Assembly: GCA_015229165.1 (NCBI GenBank)
Contig: JADGCD010000098.1
Location: 1 to 7,746, forward strand
Direction of reading: 5' to 3'
Source of the DNA: Nitrospinota bacterium
Lineage (GTDB): Bacteria > Nitrospinota_A > UBA7883 > JADGGD01
DNA: 7,746 nt
Shown in pieces: positions 4,867 to 7,746 of the stretch (position 1 is the first letter of the stretch; each line of letters begins with the position of its first letter). Position numbers and translations under genes: made by a program. Below the pieces are notes generated by a model, which worked only from the letters and a program-made list of their open reading frames with translations, searched no databases and was not told the origin of the DNA.

Positions 4867-6547
4867 CAATCGACTCCATCAGCAATTCGAGCGTCTCCAC
4901 CAACCCGGTCGTCACCAGCCGCGCGTCCACCCGCACGGGGCGGGTGTGCGGCCGGTCGACCGCGATATAACCATCGCCATCGGCGGCCCGGAAAAAGGCT
5001 ACCCGATTCACCGTCCCCCCCTCCCCGATCACCTCCACCGTCGCCAGCGCCATTCCGGCGGGAGGTTTCCCTGCGTAGTCCCCGCCATGAGCCATTTCCA
5101 GCAGACCCCAGATGAAGCGGTGGTATGCCTCGTCTTTCAGGAGGGCCTGCTTCGGCGCCGTCATGCGGAATCCCTTCTCTCCCGACTCCACGACGAACCG
5201 CTGTCCGAGTCGTTCCACCGTCGCCTGCCGCACCGAGGCGGCGTCGATCCGGAAGAAGCGCCGGTCGACCGGTGGTGATGTGGGCAGGAGCGACTCCGCC
5301 TCCTCCCGTTTCATGGCGGCCACCCAGCTCCACCCGGTGGCGGTTACGAAATAGTTCTCCCCCCGGCGACCCACCGTCACGGTGCGTGACCGCCCCGGCC
5401 GGTCAGTGACGGTCGCTTCGGCAAAAGGGGTGTCCAGCCCGAACGCTTTCGGGTCGAATCCCGGCCCGGCCACAAGGGCGCCCCCTTCGCTCCAGGCCAG
5501 ATGGTGCAGCAGCGCTTCCACGCCGTTCGGATCGGCCTCTTCCTTCACCGGGGCGGTCACTTGCCACCGTTCGGCGTCACGCATCAGCGTCACGGTCAGA
5601 CCGTCGCGGCGATAGTCGATACGGGTCGCCCCCTCTTCCTCTCCGCCGAGGAGGCGCAGGTCGAGGAAATCCCCCGGCCCCTCGGGAAGGGCGTCAAACA
5701 GGTCGGGCGCCACCCGGGCGACGAGGCCGTCAACCACGACGATTCCGGCGCCGTTGGGGGCTGTTCCCGTGTCCAGCGCAATCTCTTTGCCGCCGAACCC
5801 CAGCCGGATACGTCGCGTCACTGAGGGGCGAGCGGTAGCGATCTCTTCCGGGGTCTCATAGAAACCGGAGGCCTCAAGATTGGTCAACACCGCCAACGTA
5901 GCCACCACCTGCTCGCGGGACGCGGGGAGCGGATAGGGCCGGATTAGGCGCCACTCTTTTCCAACACGCTCCACTTCCGTCACGACGCCCGCATCCCCTT
6001 CCACGCTCACCCGATCGACCGCATCGACGGTTACCGAGACGAGCCGCTTCTGGCGCAGTTCGAAAAGATTCCTGAAGAGAGCCGCGCCGACCGACCTTCC
6101 TACCGCCACCACCTCCTTCCCGTCGCCGACGGCAAGGTAGCGGAGGGTCTGGTCGGGGTTCATACCGCCGATCCGTATGACCGCCGGATCCCCATCGGTC
6201 GGCAGGATCGTAACGGTCACCGGACGATCGAGCCCAAAGGGGGCCAGATCGGCGACGGGGCCGATCCGCTTTTCCACCGGGGCCGAGGCGGCGGCGGTGA
6301 TGATCCCTTCGACCTCCCCCTTGTCGGCGGCGGTCTGAAGGGGCCGGACCATCCGCCAGCCGTCTCCCGTTTTCTCGATGGCGATGAGGGGGGCGTCGGG
6401 CCGGTCGAGGGTAAGCGCGCGAACCGAGCGGGGGGCGAAGGCGAGGAGCCGCTCGTCGGCCATCTTTTCCGGTTCGCCGCCGACGAGATAGACCGCCGCC
6501 AGCAGGGCCAGCGCCCCGGCGGCGGCCAACAGGCGTCCGTACTTCAC
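4859..6547 (-). CDS. DUF4340 domain protein, membrane-anchored, partner of GldG-like protein
   Basis: This is a 562-residue protein with one N-terminal hydrophobic segment (about 4-22, followed by GGEPEK), so probably anchored in the inner membrane with a large periplasmic part. The rest is beta-rich and built from repeats typical of DUF4340. An aromatic-x-x-x-(R/A)-P strand is seen four times: W64-P69, W199-P204, W328-P333 and F460-P465. Each is followed by a short helical segment of hydrophobic residues. FGLDRP (104-109) and FGLDTP (369-374) follow the first and third copies. The function is unknown; genes of this family commonly follow a GldG-like gene next to ABC-2 transporter genes, as here. 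The start is GTG at 6547 within a GTGA overlap with the upstream gene's stop, preceded by GGAG at 6560-6557 with a 9-base spacer. It overlaps grpE by 8 bases. Confidence 0.85.
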   Translation of the reverse strand: MKYGRLLAAAGALALLAAVYLVGGEPEKMADERLLAFAPRSVRALTLDRPDAPLIAIEKTGDGWRMVRPLQTAADKGEVEGIITAAASAPVEKRIGPVADLAPFGLDRPVTVTILPTDGDPAVIRIGGMNPDQTLRYLAVGDGKEVVAVGRSVGAALFRNLFELRQKRLVSVTVDAVDRVSVEGDAGVVTEVERVGKEWRLIRPYPLPASREQVVATLAVLTNLEASGFYETPEEIATARPSVTRRIRLGFGGKEIALDTGTAPNGAGIVVVDGLVARVAPDLFDALPEGPGDFLDLRLLGGEEEGATRIDYRRDGLTVTLMRDAERWQVTAPVKEEADPNGVEALLHHLAWSEGGALVAGPGFDPKAFGLDTPFAEATVTDRPGRSRTVTVGRRGENYFVTATGWSWVAAMKREEAESLLPTSPPVDRRFFRIDAASVRQATVERLGQRFVVESGEKGFRMTAPKQALLKDEAYHRFIWGLLEMAHGGDYAGKPPAGMALATVEVIGEGGTVNRVAFFRAADGDGYIAVDRPHTRPVRVDARLVTTGLVETLELLMESIDE

Positions 6548-7746
6548 CGCCGGTTTCTCCGGAACCAGATCACCCCGCCGCTGATGACGGCGGTCAGGGG
6601 GAACAGGATCACGAACAGGATCATGGCCAACGTGAGATCGCTCTCTTCAAACAGGATCGGTTCGAACCCTTTGGGGTGGGGCCGGACCATGATCCGCCCC
6701 TCGTCGGCGACGAGCCAGCCGACCATGTTGAGCGCCAAATCCCTGTTCCCGCCGAGGCCGATGGTATTGTTGGCGGCGAAGTCGGAGTCCCCCACCACGA
6801 TCATTCGGGCGATCTCCGGCGTGGCGCCGATAGGGCGCTCTTCCGGCGCCGCTCCCCGATCCCACTGGAGAGCCGCCGCCAGAGTCCGGGGGCCGGGGGG
6901 ATCGACCGATTCGTCGAAGGTGGGGCTCCCCTTCTCGACGCTCGGGATGTCGGTTTCGGACCAACTGTCGACGGAGGTGGTGGCCAACGCGACGGCGGTT
7001 ACGCCGGATACCGGCGTCACCGTCAGCGACCGGGCCAGCGGAAAGAAAGTGGCCAGCGTGAACCGGTCGACCACCGGATGTTTCGCATAGGCGGTGGCGG
7101 TGGCCACCAGCGGGTCGAGCCCCAGCTTCTGCGACACCGGGTCGAGGATCAGGTCGTAGATGAGGGAGACCCCCTTGTCGGCGAACAGCTTCGGCATTTC
7201 GACGAAGTTCCCCGGGTCGAGCCCCACCAACAAGGCGCCCCCCTGCCCCACCCACCGGCCGACCAACTCCCGCTCGCCGGGGGTCAGGTCACCGGACGGG
7301 CCGCCGATGACCAGCGCGTCGAGTCCTTCCGGGATGGAGCCCCCCTCGAACAGATTGACCGCCGACACCCGGTACCCGGCGGCCACGAGGGCCTCTTTGA
7401 ACTTCGCGTACCCCTGATGCCCGGTGTCGTCGAGTCCCCGCTCTCCGTGGCCGGTCAGGAAGCCGATGTGGGGAGTCCGGTCGTCACTGAGTCGCGCCAG
7501 CGTGTCGGAAAGGGAGGACTCGGCCAGACCGTCGAGGATCTCCTTCTTCCCGTCGCTCCGTTCCACCACGAACCGGTTGTACCGGTCGATACCGTATTTC
7601 TTCGCCTCGGCCGGGTCGCTGTCGGGATCGACGAAGGCATACGAAAACCGGTCGGGGGCGGCCAGCGCGTATTGCTCCAGCAGGTCGCGGGCGGGGGCGA
7701 TCCCCTCCTTCTTGACGAATCCTTTCACGACGACGGGGCCGGGGAG
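6544..7746 (-). CDS. GldG-like ABC-transporter auxiliary protein, 5' end outside the window
   Basis: The reading frame is open to the window edge (first visible residues LPGPVVVKGF). The GTG at 7728 falls inside the conserved LxGPVxV strand and is therefore an internal Val, not the start. Numbered from that Val, family landmarks are: ARDLLEQY (13-20), YAFVDPDSDP (30-39), KKYGI (43-47), IGFLTGHGER (88-97), DALVIGGPSGDLTPGE (137-152) with GGALLVGLDP (163-172), MIVVGDSDF (309-317) and a C-terminal membrane helix (about 366-388) ending FRRNRR. This fits the GldG/ABC_transp_aux family: N-terminal helix, large periplasmic domain and C-terminal helix, working with an ABC-2 permease (GldF-like) and ATPase (GldA-like). 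About 400 codons are visible; the missing part should hold the first membrane helix. Outside gliding Bacteroidota the role is unknown. It is translationally coupled to the DUF4340 gene by a 4-base overlap. Confidence 0.85.
   Translation of the reverse strand, partial: LPGPVVVKGFVKKEGIAPARDLLEQYALAAPDRFSYAFVDPDSDPAEAKKYGIDRYNRFVVERSDGKKEILDGLAESSLSDTLARLSDDRTPHIGFLTGHGERGLDDTGHQGYAKFKEALVAAGYRVSAVNLFEGGSIPEGLDALVIGGPSGDLTPGERELVGRWVGQGGALLVGLDPGNFVEMPKLFADKGVSLIYDLILDPVSQKLGLDPLVATATAYAKHPVVDRFTLATFFPLARSLTVTPVSGVTAVALATTSVDSWSETDIPSVEKGSPTFDESVDPPGPRTLAAALQWDRGAAPEERPIGATPEIARMIVVGDSDFAANNTIGLGGNRDLALNMVGWLVADEGRIMVRPHPKGFEPILFEESDLTLAMILFVILFPLTAVISGGVIWFRRNRR
6557..6560 (-). promoter_or_regulatory. 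Ribosome binding site for the GTG start of the DUF4340 gene
   Basis: GGAG on the minus strand is followed by nine bases and the GTG at 6547. It lies inside the last codons of the GldG-like gene. It supports the GTG start, since no ATG is available in the first positions of the frame before the membrane segment. Confidence 0.5.

Noticed and set aside
4867..4869. TTG as grpE start
   Set aside because: The next codon is ATG with better spacing to GGAG.
7726..7728. GTG as start codon of the GldG-like gene
   Set aside because: The frame stays open to the edge and the residues before it (LPGPVV) continue the family's conserved strand, so the true start is outside the window.

Overview
The window is GC-rich, with coding regions dense in C/G-ending codons, and comes from a Gram-negative bacterium. 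It encodes an outer-membrane beta-barrel porin and an exported periplasmic-type binding protein. No gene fixes the phylum. The combination of an alginate-export-family porin, a GldG-like/DUF4340 pair, grpE-dnaJ and a sigma-54-type promoter would fit a Desulfobacterota, Nitrospirota or deep-branching proteobacterial lineage, but that is inference. I see no rRNA, tRNA, CRISPR array, insertion sequence or phage gene.

Layout. At the left edge is the 3' part of a plus-strand P-loop (AAA-type) kinase gene (to 445), possibly the kinase half of an aminoglycoside-phosphotransferase-like/ATP-binding protein. It converges on everything else, which lies on the minus strand. A strong hairpin (479-508), usable as a terminator in both directions, separates the two. 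Next comes a two-gene minus-strand unit: an alginate-export-family porin (2747-1383) followed after about 33-39 bases by a PstS-like substrate-binding protein (1343 or 1349 to 528). The 384-base gap upstream of the porin is much less GC-rich than the genes. It contains a good -24/-12 (sigma-54) promoter match at 2852-2866 facing the porin, and an inverted repeat 90-120 bases further upstream where an activator could bind.

The right half is a tightly packed minus-strand operon that enters from beyond the right edge: GldG-like ABC-transporter auxiliary protein (5' truncated), a DUF4340 membrane-anchored protein (4-base overlap, GTG start), grpE (8-base overlap) and dnaJ (10-base gap). Two adjacent hairpins (3090-3144) end it, one of them containing the dnaJ stop codon. 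dnaK and hrcA, the usual neighbours of grpE/dnaJ, are not in the window, and no CIRCE-like element is visible.

How the genes may work together. The porin would let a solute across the outer membrane and the binding protein would capture it in the periplasm. The binding protein has three cysteines at the places where PstS-type proteins hold their anion, so its ligand may not be phosphate. GldG-like and DUF4340 proteins normally accompany an ABC-2 permease and ATPase, presumably encoded to the right of the window. GrpE and DnaJ are DnaK co-chaperones that here appear to share their transcript. I do not see a clear-cut novel system. The points most worth following are the porin/binding-protein pair with its putative sigma-54 control, and the chaperone genes fused to a GldG-type operon.
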